A DNA stretch of 5,795 bases from Shewanella sp. (GTDB taxonomy: Bacteria > Pseudomonadota > Gammaproteobacteria > Enterobacterales > Shewanellaceae), in assembly GCA_004195335.1 (NCBI GenBank), contig SDWK01000486.1:1-5795 (forward strand). Direction: 5' to 3'. Numbering within the stretch: position 1 is the first letter of the stretch; every line of letters starts with the position of its first letter. A model generated the notes under the pieces. That model worked only from the letters and a program-made list of their open reading frames with translations. It was not told the DNA's origin and did no database searches. Below are positions 1 through 5,440 of the stretch, one piece after another. Made by a program: the position numbers and the translations under genes.

Positions 1-1
1 C

Positions 2-28
2 GCGTTGCTTGAGGCAAAAATAAAGTGA
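2..28 (+). CDS. C-terminal end of a possible upstream gene (partial)
   Basis: Frame 2 reads ALLEAKIK and then TGA at 26-28, which would be the last eight residues of a gene entering from the left edge. The only support is that the frame is open to the edge and that its stop overlaps a possible GTG start in the pattern GTGA (25-28), a common arrangement for coupled genes. Eight residues are too few to identify a product or to exclude chance. Confidence 0.25.
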   Translation, partial: ALLEAKIK

Positions 29-138
29 AGTTTTGCCATACAGCCGTTGAGTTCATGAAAACCGAGGATTGGAAGTTAACTGATGAGTTAAATGAGCTGT
101 GTAATGCAATATGGAAACATGTAGAGAATAGTAATTAA
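25..138 (+). CDS. Small hypothetical protein, 37 codons (27 if ATG start)
   Basis: This plus-strand ORF starts at GTG 25 (or ATG 55) and ends at TAA 136-138. The ATG form reads MKTEDWKLTDELNELCNAI and then WKHVENSN. It is a charged, probably helical peptide with no signal peptide, membrane segment or motif that I recognise. The GTG overlaps the preceding stop as GTGA, which would fit translational coupling. A GAGG at 11-14 lies 10 bases upstream of the GTG, too far for a good ribosome site, and the ATG has none. The composition looks protein-like rather than random, so it may be a real small gene or the tail of a broken one. A perfect TTAACT-GATG-AGTTAA dyad (76-91) lies inside it. I do not recognise a family. 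Confidence 0.3.
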   Translation: MKFCHTAVEFMKTEDWKLTDELNELCNAIWKHVENSN

Positions 139-410
139 ATACAAACGAAGGTTCGGGCTGCAACTTGTCCCCGTTGGAAGTTGCCGAAGGGCGTTGGATT
201 CATTTACGTACCGGCGATTAAAGAGGAATCGTGAAGGACTTTTGTTTTTGGGCAATAGCTTGATGAGTTGATCTGTCGTGCTGCCTATATAGAACGGTTA
301 CGCTGGTGGTTACAACATCTGTCATAGACGTTAGTGTTTACTATGAAGCTCAGCAATATCAGGTTTCGTGAGTTGGCTAAGTTTTCTTATCCATAAACTC
401 TCCTAATAAA
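139..410. other. Intergenic stretch without a convincing gene
   Basis: About 270 bases between the small plus-strand ORF and the operon terminator. Every frame is broken by stops within roughly 30 codons. The one short ATG ORF (343-396, 17 codons) has no ribosome site. The only structure I see is the stem at 160-184. The stretch may be decayed coding sequence, because the frame of the 25-138 ORF continues past its TAA for another 31 codons (139-231) before the next stop, but nothing in it is recognisable. Confidence 0.5.
160..184. repeat. Inverted repeat GCAACTT / AAGTTGC
   Basis: A perfect 7-bp inverted repeat (160-166 and 178-184) around an 11-base loop. It is flanked by TTCG at 152-155 and CGAA at 185-188, which can extend the stem across an asymmetric internal loop. 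No T-run follows on either strand, so it is not a terminator. The role is unknown. Confidence 0.45.
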
Positions 411-412
411 AG

Positions 413-444
413 AAAGCCCGCTCGTCTTACGACAAGCGGGCTTT
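413..444 (-). terminator. Rho-independent terminator of the transporter-porin operon
   Basis: AAAGCCCGCT (413-422) pairs with AGCGGGCTTT (435-444), continued by GTC/GAC (424-426 with 431-433) around a four-base loop. Read on the minus strand, the loop is GTAA (a GNRA tetraloop) and the 423/434 position becomes a U-G wobble, whereas on the plus strand it is a C-A mismatch. The fold is therefore better in the minus-strand RNA. A T-rich tract (CTTTTATTA) follows on that strand. It lies about 70 bases past the porin stop. The plus strand also has TTTTT after the stem, so it could work weakly in both directions. A small GCCTG/CAGGC stem (450-464) lies just upstream of it in transcription. Confidence 0.92.
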
Positions 445-514
445 TTGCTGCCTGTTAAGCAGGCTTGGGTTTATCAGGTATCAATTTCACCGGATCAGGA
501 CTTCATTTTCACTA

Positions 515-1729
515 TTAGAAATAGTAACCGAAGTTAATGTTCAGGCGTTTGTTGATCTCACCGTCACCGACCATAGAGCCACCGATAAAGGGCTGGTTCT
601 CGGCGACAACAAAGTCGACGTAGGTGTATAGGCCGCCAGCCGTTATGGCGACGCCAGTGACGTTCATAAAGGTGTCTTCCTGAACGCCGGGCTTGTCGGT
701 GACAAGCGAATAATCATTATAGAAAGTCAGGTTTGAAATCGGCCCCATGCTAACAGGTAGACTGTAAGCCACGTTGGCCACGTAGCTGGTGGCTTCTGCT
801 GGGATAGAGTCATAGAAGGCATAGGCGCCCACGACCATGCGTTCAACATCCATACCATCGACATCGTACGTGTAGTCGGTCAGCTGCAACTTAACGTTCC
901 AACGGTCATAGTTGATCACACTATGCAGTGCTGCTGCCACGTGATCGCCATCGGTACCGTCTTGAATTTCAAGTTGACCGGCCTGAGCAGATAGGCCCAG
1001 CTCAACGGCAACATCACCGAACGCCAAGTTGTGAGCATAACGTGCGTTGAGAGTGTTGGTTTCACCCGCAGCCTTGCCATCGCTTGGGGCGTCGTAGATC
1101 CCTTCGCCTGCTAAACGAACACCGACAACATCGTAGGAATAACGCTCGCTACGGTCAGAGACATACCCGTCAAGACCACCCAGTTCGTCATTTTTGTAGA
1201 AGGCCAGATCCAGGCGGTTAGCATCGCCGTTATAGGTGTAATTCAGACCCATATCGTAGTCGTCTTCCAACCCGGTATAGAAGTTAGAGCTGAAGAAGAA
1301 GCTGTTGGATGCCCAGGTCAAAATACCGAAAGGCACCTGAGTTATACCAATTTTAGCTTGTTGCTTTTCATCGAAGTTGTAACCGACCCAGGCATGGTGA
1401 ATGACATCCATGTACTGGTGCCAGCGGTACTGGGCAGAAAAAATAACGTCATCGACGTTACCATTAACATCGATGCGGAATACGTCGAAGTCAAAATCAC
1501 CACCACGGTCCTTATTATCAACATCATAGTCTTCATAGGAGTACTGGAAACGTGCTGCACCGCCAAATTTTACGGCGTTTTCCTTTTCTTCTATTACTGG
1601 TGTCTGCTCGGATTCCAATTGCTCGATGCGGGCTTTAAGCGCATCTAGCTCTTCGTTCATCTGCGCGGCATTGGCATTAGCGGCCAGCGCCAGGGTTATA
1701 CAGGTGGCTGCAAGTGTCTTGCGGATCAT
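515..1729 (-). CDS. Outer-membrane porin-like beta-barrel protein
   Basis: A 404-residue precursor. Residues 1-21 are a signal peptide (basic MIRK, hydrophobic core, ANA cleavage box before AQ). Residues about 24-50 form a short heptad-like charged helix (LDALKARIEQLE), as in porins with an N-terminal coiled coil. From about 55 to the end there are alternating polar/hydrophobic strands rich in Tyr, Phe, Trp, Asp and Gly, closing with NINFGYYF; the C-terminal Phe is the usual barrel-assembly signal. IGITQVPFGI (127-136) resembles the conserved G-x-PFG strand of phosphate-selective-type porins (from memory, not searched). The gene is last in the operon and abuts the ATPase gene. Two adjacent ATGs exist (1732 and 1729). 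The AAGGA at 1736-1740 is 3 bases from the first and 6 from the second, so I chose the second; the first adds one Met. I infer that it admits the transporter's substrate. The barrel call is firm, the specificity is not. Confidence 0.88.
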   Translation of the reverse strand: MIRKTLAATCITLALAANANAAQMNEELDALKARIEQLESEQTPVIEEKENAVKFGGAARFQYSYEDYDVDNKDRGGDFDFDVFRIDVNGNVDDVIFSAQYRWHQYMDVIHHAWVGYNFDEKQQAKIGITQVPFGILTWASNSFFFSSNFYTGLEDDYDMGLNYTYNGDANRLDLAFYKNDELGGLDGYVSDRSERYSYDVVGVRLAGEGIYDAPSDGKAAGETNTLNARYAHNLAFGDVAVELGLSAQAGQLEIQDGTDGDHVAAALHSVINYDRWNVKLQLTDYTYDVDGMDVERMVVGAYAFYDSIPAEATSYVANVAYSLPVSMGPISNLTFYNDYSLVTDKPGVQEDTFMNVTGVAITAGGLYTYVDFVVAENQPFIGGSMVGDGEINKRLNINFGYYF

Positions 1730-3000
1730 CATTCTTCCTTATTATCTTGATTAATTTGTTTAGTGTTGTTGCTGTCGTCTTCGTCTGCGTCATCTCCACT
1801 GGCGTAGAAGTCCGATAGCACTTCGGCCAGATGAGATCGGGAAAGCTCGCCCTGCAAGTCACCATCAGAGTCAACAACAGGTAGGGGAAAGTCTGATTCC
1901 ATTGTGGTCGGAATAATACTTTCAAGCAGATCATCTGGTGATATCGGGGTCATCTCCTCGACCTTGAAGTCTTCCATAGGTGCATCTTTATCTGTCTTTA
2001 CGGCATCTTCTAGTGCTTCTTGGCACACAACGCCCTGAAAACCCTCATCGGTAACGTAATAGGCATAGTTAGCCGGGATACGCTTCATCTGTTTGAGTGC
2101 TTCACCAATCGTGTCGGCGGTTAGACGATATGCGGGGGGCTTCATGACCGTCTCGACGGTCAGAGCTCGCGGACGGTTTACATCTTTTACGAAGGCTTCC
2201 ACGTAGTCGTCGGCAGGGTTGAGCAAGATATCAACGGGCTCACCCACCTGAATCAGATTGCCGTCCTTGAGGATCGCGATCCTGTCGCCAATTCGTAATG
2301 CTTCATCGAGATCATGGGTAATGAAAATGATGGTTTTATGTAGCTCTTTTTGCAGCTCAATTAGTTGATCTTGCATTTCACTACGTATCAAGGGGTCCAG
2401 CGCCGAGAAAGCCTCATCCATCAGTAGAATTTCTGCATCGGTACACAGGGCTCTTGCTAGGCCGACGCGCTGCTGCTGACCACCGGAAAGTTGAGAAGGG
2501 TATTGCTCTTCATATCCAGCTAGACCGACGGTTTCAAGCCATTGGGTGGCCTTGGCATTTCTTGTGGTTTTGTCTACCCCTTGTACACTGAGACCATAGG
2601 CGGCATTTTCCAGTACGGTTCGGTGGGGCATTAAACCAAAGCGTTGAAACACCATCGCCATTTTATTACGACGAAATTGCTCTAACTCTTTGGTATTCAG
2701 TTTCATGACATCTATGCCTTCAACCAATATCTGTCCTTCAGTTGGGTCTATGAGCCGATTGAAGTGACGGATCAAAGTGGATTTACCTGACCCCGACAGC
2801 CCCATAATCACAAAGATTTCACCTTGATGAATGTCGAGATTGATGGCTTTAAGGCCCACTGTATGGCCGGTTTTCGCCAGGATTTCATCCTTGGATAAAC
2901 CTTCTCTAACCATAGGCATGACGTTGGCTGGCTTCTTGCCAAAGACCTTATAGAGATCCCTAATCTGAATGAGTGGCTGAGTTTTTGATTCGTTAGACAT
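1729..3000 (-). CDS. proV: Quaternary-amine ABC importer ATPase with C-terminal CBS region (ProV/OpuAA type)
   Basis: A 423-residue cytoplasmic ATPase that powers uptake of a betaine-like solute. All motifs are intact: Walker A GLSGSGKST (67-75), Q-loop Gln119, signature LSGGQQQR (171-178), Walker B ILLMDEA (191-197), SALD D-loop (199-202) and switch His229. The N-terminal helical insert (about 21-48, VREGLSKDEIL) is typical of ProV/OpuAA proteins. Residues about 283-400 fit the tandem CBS region that, in OpuA, senses ionic strength. The last 21 residues form a strongly acidic tail (DDADEDD and onward). The start is ATG 3000, preceded by AGGGTGG five bases upstream and overlapping the permease stop as ATGTCTAA (8 bases). 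The frame is open upstream to 3165, but those 55 codons lie inside the permease gene and give non-ABC sequence, so they are rejected. The symbol is by family; choline (ChoV-like) is equally possible. Confidence 0.95.
   Translation of the reverse strand: MSNESKTQPLIQIRDLYKVFGKKPANVMPMVREGLSKDEILAKTGHTVGLKAINLDIHQGEIFVIMGLSGSGKSTLIRHFNRLIDPTEGQILVEGIDVMKLNTKELEQFRRNKMAMVFQRFGLMPHRTVLENAAYGLSVQGVDKTTRNAKATQWLETVGLAGYEEQYPSQLSGGQQQRVGLARALCTDAEILLMDEAFSALDPLIRSEMQDQLIELQKELHKTIIFITHDLDEALRIGDRIAILKDGNLIQVGEPVDILLNPADDYVEAFVKDVNRPRALTVETVMKPPAYRLTADTIGEALKQMKRIPANYAYYVTDEGFQGVVCQEALEDAVKTDKDAPMEDFKVEEMTPISPDDLLESIIPTTMESDFPLPVVDSDGDLQGELSRSHLAEVLSDFYASGDDADEDDSNNTKQINQDNKEE
1736..1740 (-). promoter_or_regulatory. 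Ribosome binding site that decides the porin start
   Basis: AAGGA on the minus strand, lying inside the last codons of the ATPase gene. Its spacing is 3 bases to the ATG at 1732 and 6 bases to the ATG at 1729, which favours the inner start. The stop TGA (1731-1729) sits within ATGATGA, so terminating ribosomes could restart directly on the porin. Confidence 0.7.
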
Positions 3001-3892
3001 GATTTCCACCCTGGGTGTGTTTCTGAGTTCGCTTGGCGTAGGCTTGGGTGGCACGATCAAAAATGATGGCCAAGGCGACGATGGCCAAGCCGTTAAAGAG
3101 TCCAAGGGTAAAATACTGGTTGGTGATCGACTTGAGCACGGGCTGACCCAAGCCCTTGACGCCAATCATCGACGCGATAACTACCATCCCCAGTGCCATC
3201 ATAATGGTCTGGTTGATACCCGCCATGATCGTAGGAGAGGCCAGTGGTAACTGCACACCCATCAAGCGTTGCATCGGACTCGCACCGTAGGCGGTAGCGG
3301 CCTCTAGCACTTCTTTGTCTACCAGACGGATCCCGAGGTTAGTTAAACGAATAACGGGCGGAATGGCATAAATCACCACGGCAATAACACCGGGCACCTT
3401 GCCAATGCCAAGTAACATGACCACGGGGATCAGATACACAAAGGCCGGCATGGTTTGCATCACATCCAAAATCGGCGTCACTATTGAGCGGGTTCGATTA
3501 CTGCGGGCCATTAAGATCCCAATGGGCACACCCAATACGATGGCTAATAGCGTACATACGGTAATGATACTGAGGGTGCGCATTGTATCTTCCCACATGC
3601 CGAAATAGCCGATAAGCAGAAACGAAACGATGACGCTCAAGGACAATTTCCATGAACGACTGGCGAGGTAGACCAAAGCGGTAATTGAGAGCAATACAGC
3701 CCACCAGGGCGATTGCACCAACAGCTTTTCAAACCAGATAAGAAAGTCGAGCAGCGGATCGAAGAAAGACTCGATTACATCACCATACTCTCGGGAAAAG
3801 TCCCGAAAGGTGCCGTCCAAATATTTACGAATTTCCAATAAAGTGGCACGGTCCATTTTCGGAAATTTGCTGAGCCAAGAAAAGTCAGCCAT
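2993..3892 (-). CDS. proW: Quaternary-amine ABC importer permease (ProW type)
   Basis: A 299-residue inner-membrane permease. Residues 1-60 are a polar/amphipathic N-terminus, as in ProW. Hydrophobic spans follow at about 63-78, 83-99, 106-129, 144-164, 167-184, 225-245 and 262-278. The core QTMPAFVYLIPVVMLLGIGK (146-165) and the stretch through YAIPP are very close to E. coli ProW. The ATPase-docking EAA loop is present: EAATAYGASP (197-206), followed by VQLPLASPTIMAGINQT. The length is a little short of E. coli ProW (354), mostly through shorter termini. The start at 3892 has AGAGG (3898-3902) five bases upstream. It lies 87 bases after the binding-protein gene, with a stem-loop in the gap, and overlaps the ATPase start by 8 bases, so permease and ATPase are probably made in a coupled way. 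The family is certain; the exact solute is inferred. Confidence 0.95.
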   Translation of the reverse strand: MADFSWLSKFPKMDRATLLEIRKYLDGTFRDFSREYGDVIESFFDPLLDFLIWFEKLLVQSPWWAVLLSITALVYLASRSWKLSLSVIVSFLLIGYFGMWEDTMRTLSIITVCTLLAIVLGVPIGILMARSNRTRSIVTPILDVMQTMPAFVYLIPVVMLLGIGKVPGVIAVVIYAIPPVIRLTNLGIRLVDKEVLEAATAYGASPMQRLMGVQLPLASPTIMAGINQTIMMALGMVVIASMIGVKGLGQPVLKSITNQYFTLGLFNGLAIVALAIIFDRATQAYAKRTQKHTQGGNHV

Positions 3893-3897
3893 TACTA

Positions 3898-3902
3898 CCT
3901 CT
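3898..3902 (-). promoter_or_regulatory. Ribosome binding site of the permease gene
   Basis: AGAGG on the minus strand, followed by TAGTA and then ATG at 3892. It gives the permease its own initiation site after the intercistronic stem-loop. Confidence 0.75.
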
Positions 3903-3944
3903 ATAGTGTTTTACACGGGATAATCTAGATGAGGGGCAAAAATT

Positions 3945-3965
3945 GCGAGACCCGGTAGGCCTCGC
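3945..3965 (-). terminator. Intercistronic stem-loop, partial terminator or mRNA stabiliser
   Basis: On the minus strand, GCGAGGCC pairs with GGTCTCGC around the loop TACCG (one G-U pair), flanked by A-run and AATTTTT that could extend the stem. It begins about 15 bases after the binding-protein stop and precedes the permease. In binding-protein-dependent transporters such a site usually lets the binding protein be made in excess, through partial termination or protection of the 3' end. The U-run is offset by two A bases on the minus strand, so complete termination is unlikely. On the plus strand the stem is followed by TTTTTT but has a mismatch instead of the wobble. Confidence 0.7.
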
Positions 3966-3979
3966 TTTTTTGTTTCGCT

Positions 3980-4984
3980 TTACAGTGCTTCGATTGCTGT
4001 TTTCACCTTTGCGGCGACATCGGCGGGAACCCATTTAAGCCATGTGTCTTCATGATTCATCAGGAAGTACTCAGCAGCGATATTGCCGTCAGCCTGGTTG
4101 TCTTCCATCCAAGCCAGCAAGCCGTTCATCTGGGCATTGGTCAGAGAGCGTTTAGCAAGATACTCGAATTCTTTTGTTGATTTTTCAGCGAAAGCTGTGG
4201 TGGTTACCGTTTGTACCAATGCCGATGGGTACATGGTAACCCTAGGCTCGGCGCACTCTTCTTTAGCTATACAGTCGCGAAAATGGTCGGCATCGATACC
4301 GCTACCAAAGTCCACCTTGGACATTTTGTACTTACCTAATACCGCTGTGGGTGCCCAGTAATAACCAAACCAAGGCTTTTCACGCTCATAGGCACGGGCG
4401 ATGGAGCCTGCCAGACCTGCTCCTGAACCCGGATCGATAAGATCAAATCCGGCATCACTTAGCTTAAGCGCACGATACAGGTTTTCAGCAGAGAGTTGGC
4501 AGCCCCAACCCGCAGGGCAGCCATAAAAAGCGCCACGGTCAGGATCTTCTGGGTGCTCAAAGGTTTTCACTTTGGCGATAATACCCTCGATGGTTTTCAG
4601 GCTGGGGTCCTTGTCGACCATATATTGGGGGACCCAGAAACCTTCTTCACCGCCATCAGAGAGTGAATGACCCGCGATAGCCAAGCGTTTATCTCTGACA
4701 CCTCGTTCGATAAGCTCTTTGACGCTGTTGCTCCAGATTTCAGGGGCGATGTCAGGCTCACCTTTTTCAACCATTGAGGTGCTGGTAGGCATAGTATCGC
4801 CAGGGATCAGCTCAGCTTCGCAGCCGTAACCATGTTCTAAAATAAAGCGATCAACATTTGCGATTAATGAAGCAGAGCTCCAATTCATATCTGCGATAGT
4901 GACTTTACCGCAATGTTCTTCGGCAACAGCTTGATACGCTGTGCTACTAAGGAGTAAGCCGCCAATTAAAATAATACGTTTCAT
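3980..4984 (-). CDS. proX: Periplasmic quaternary-amine (betaine/choline-like) binding protein
   Basis: A 334-residue precursor. The signal peptide is residues 1-21 (MKR, hydrophobic core, AVA before EEHC), with no lipobox, so the mature protein is soluble in the periplasm. It belongs to the ProX/OpuAC family. Trp84 (PEIWSNS), Trp160 (GCPAGWGC) and Trp210 (YYWAPT) line up by motif with the aromatic box Trp65/140/188 of E. coli ProX. Trp35 (ADMNWSSAS) matches in motif the first aromatic-box Trp of choline-binding ChoX. Cys156/162 flank Trp160, as in ProX. Cys25/55 and Cys238/244 suggest two more disulfides. The start at 4984 has GGAG (4990-4993) five bases upstream. It is the first gene of the operon, unlike enterobacterial proVWX, where it is last. 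The substrate is a trimethylammonium compound by inference; betaine, choline, carnitine or related compounds cannot be told apart here. Confidence 0.93.
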   Translation of the reverse strand: MKRIILIGGLLLSSTAYQAVAEEHCGKVTIADMNWSSASLIANVDRFILEHGYGCEAELIPGDTMPTSTSMVEKGEPDIAPEIWSNSVKELIERGVRDKRLAIAGHSLSDGGEEGFWVPQYMVDKDPSLKTIEGIIAKVKTFEHPEDPDRGAFYGCPAGWGCQLSAENLYRALKLSDAGFDLIDPGSGAGLAGSIARAYEREKPWFGYYWAPTAVLGKYKMSKVDFGSGIDADHFRDCIAKEECAEPRVTMYPSALVQTVTTTAFAEKSTKEFEYLAKRSLTNAQMNGLLAWMEDNQADGNIAAEYFLMNHEDTWLKWVPADVAAKVKTAIEAL

Positions 4985-4989
4985 AAGAG

Positions 4990-4993
4990 CTCC
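4990..4993 (-). promoter_or_regulatory. Ribosome binding site of the binding-protein gene
   Basis: GGAG on the minus strand, then CTCTT, then ATG at 4984. It supports the chosen start and the signal peptide that follows. Confidence 0.7.
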
Positions 4994-5001
4994 ATGCTCG
5001 A

Positions 5002-5011
5002 GGTTAGAGTT
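5002..5011 (+). repeat. GGTTAGAGTT motif, copy 1
   Basis: An exact 10-base copy, 18 bases upstream of the binding-protein start codon. It is followed by a T-run rather than the longer repeat context seen in copies 2 and 3. Confidence 0.55.
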
Positions 5012-5040
5012 TTTTTGCGCACGTGCCTTTCACTAACAAT

Positions 5041-5057
5041 GGTTAGAGTTCAAACTA
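5041..5057 (+). repeat. GGTTAGAGTT motif, copy 2 (17-base form)
   Basis: GGTTAGAGTTCAAACTA. It matches copy 3 at 16 of 17 bases. Its first bases also complete the dyad CTAAC-AATG-GTTAG (5033-5046). Confidence 0.65.
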
Positions 5058-5096
5058 GGTGGTGTGTTTCTGTTATTGAAGACGACGGCAATATTG

Positions 5097-5123
5097 CAAT
5101 CCTATTAGCAAATAATAGGATTG
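5097..5123. repeat. Perfect 10-bp inverted repeat, possible operator
   Basis: CAATCCTATT (5097-5106) and AATAGGATTG (5114-5123) are exact reverse complements around the 7-base spacer AGCAAAT. The AT-rich arms, the lack of a useful U-run and the position about 110 bases upstream of the binding-protein start fit a binding site for a dimeric regulator better than a terminator. No regulator gene is in the window. Confidence 0.6.
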
Positions 5124-5172
5124 AAGCAAATTTTTGATGGGCTATCGTAACATAATGTGCACTTAATTAACA

Positions 5173-5187
5173 GTTAGGTGTTCTAAC
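5173..5187. repeat. Dyad GTTAG-GTGTT-CTAAC
   Basis: A 5-bp inverted repeat using the same GTTAG core as the direct repeats. A reversed arrangement (CTAAC-AATG-GTTAG) occurs at 5033-5046. It could be part of the same operator set. Confidence 0.4.
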
Positions 5188-5218
5188 GCCATTGTTTATG
5201 CCTATTTCCCATTTACTT

Positions 5219-5264
5219 AAGGTGGTTAGAGTTGAAACTAATAATCGACTAGGAGGACCACCTT
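5219..5264. repeat. Inverted repeat AAGGTGGT / ACCACCTT
   Basis: A perfect 8-bp inverted repeat (5219-5226 and 5257-5264) with a 30-base interior that contains the third GGTTAGAGTT motif. It ends 12 bases short of the stop of the minus-strand ORF at 5276-5440. It may be a weak hairpin or a small element boundary. Confidence 0.45.
5224..5240 (+). repeat. GGTTAGAGTT motif, copy 3 (17-base form)
   Basis: GGTTAGAGTTGAAACTA, differing from copy 2 only by G for C at 5234. It lies 183 bases from copy 2. Confidence 0.65.
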
Positions 5265-5275
5265 TGTGCTGGTTT

Positions 5276-5440
5276 TCACTCCCGTGACTTGCCGCCGACA
5301 CAGAGCAAGCCACAGACGGCGAGTATGCTTTTCAGCTCTGCGTAGTCCAGATTCCTTTCCTTAATATCTGTGAGAACAGCCTCAAATCCCAGCAGTTCTC
5401 TGTCGCTTATGTCGAGAGTGACTGGCCAATCGTCAAGCAA
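5276..5440 (-). pseudogene. Short unrecognised ORF, possible gene remnant (54 codons)
   Basis: A minus-strand frame open from TTG 5440 to TGA 5278-5276, with an in-frame TAA just upstream at 5450-5452. It reads LLDDWPVTLDISDRELLGFE, then a charged helix (LTDIKERNLDYAELKSIL), then AVCGLLCVGG and a polar end. The amphipathic pattern and codon use look coding, but TTG has no ribosome site. An ATG lies a few codons further out in another frame (MTNLP), so a one- or two-base indel could have broken a gene of about 59 codons. Upstream of that the DNA turns AT-rich and non-coding. It could be a frameshifted small gene, the 3' remnant of a longer one, or a real TTG-started peptide. I do not recognise a family. 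Confidence 0.4.

Larger units (their letters stand above)
4985..5275. promoter_or_regulatory. Upstream control region of the transporter operon
   Basis: About 290 bases with no gene. The region holds three copies of GGTTAGAGTT, a perfect 10-bp inverted repeat, CTAAC/GTTAG dyads at 5033-5046 and 5173-5187, and an 8-bp inverted repeat bounding 5219-5264. I could not find a -35/-10 pair on the minus strand that I would defend, so the operon promoter is unplaced. It may depend on an activator or an alternative sigma factor. Confidence 0.5.

Noticed and set aside
343..396. 17-codon plus-strand ATG ORF just left of the terminator
   Set aside because: No ribosome site, chance length, no protein-like features.
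1358..1648. Plus-strand 96-codon ORF opposite the porin gene
   Set aside because: It is a shadow of the porin codons, with no ribosome site and low-complexity hydrophobic translation.
3001..3165. In-frame N-terminal extension of the ATPase (55 codons)
   Set aside because: It lies wholly inside the permease gene, its translation (Pro/Ser-rich) does not resemble any ProV N-terminus, and ATG 3000 has a good ribosome site followed at once by canonical ProV sequence.
2999..3608. Plus-strand ORFs opposite the permease gene
   Set aside because: Antisense shadows of a gene with strong family similarity; no independent start signals.
4083..4361. Plus-strand 92-codon ORF opposite the binding-protein gene
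   Set aside because: A shadow of the ProX-type gene, whose motifs are intact on the other strand.
5097..5135. Perfect inverted repeat followed by TTTTT as a plus-strand terminator
   Set aside because: The stem is AT-rich, the T-run begins eight bases after the arm, and no plus-strand gene precedes it.
5171..5190. Possible integron attC-like core (GTTAGGT with nearby CTAAC)
   Set aside because: One 7-base GTTRRRY match exists, but no partner RYYYAAC at the right distance and no attC-type folded arms were found.
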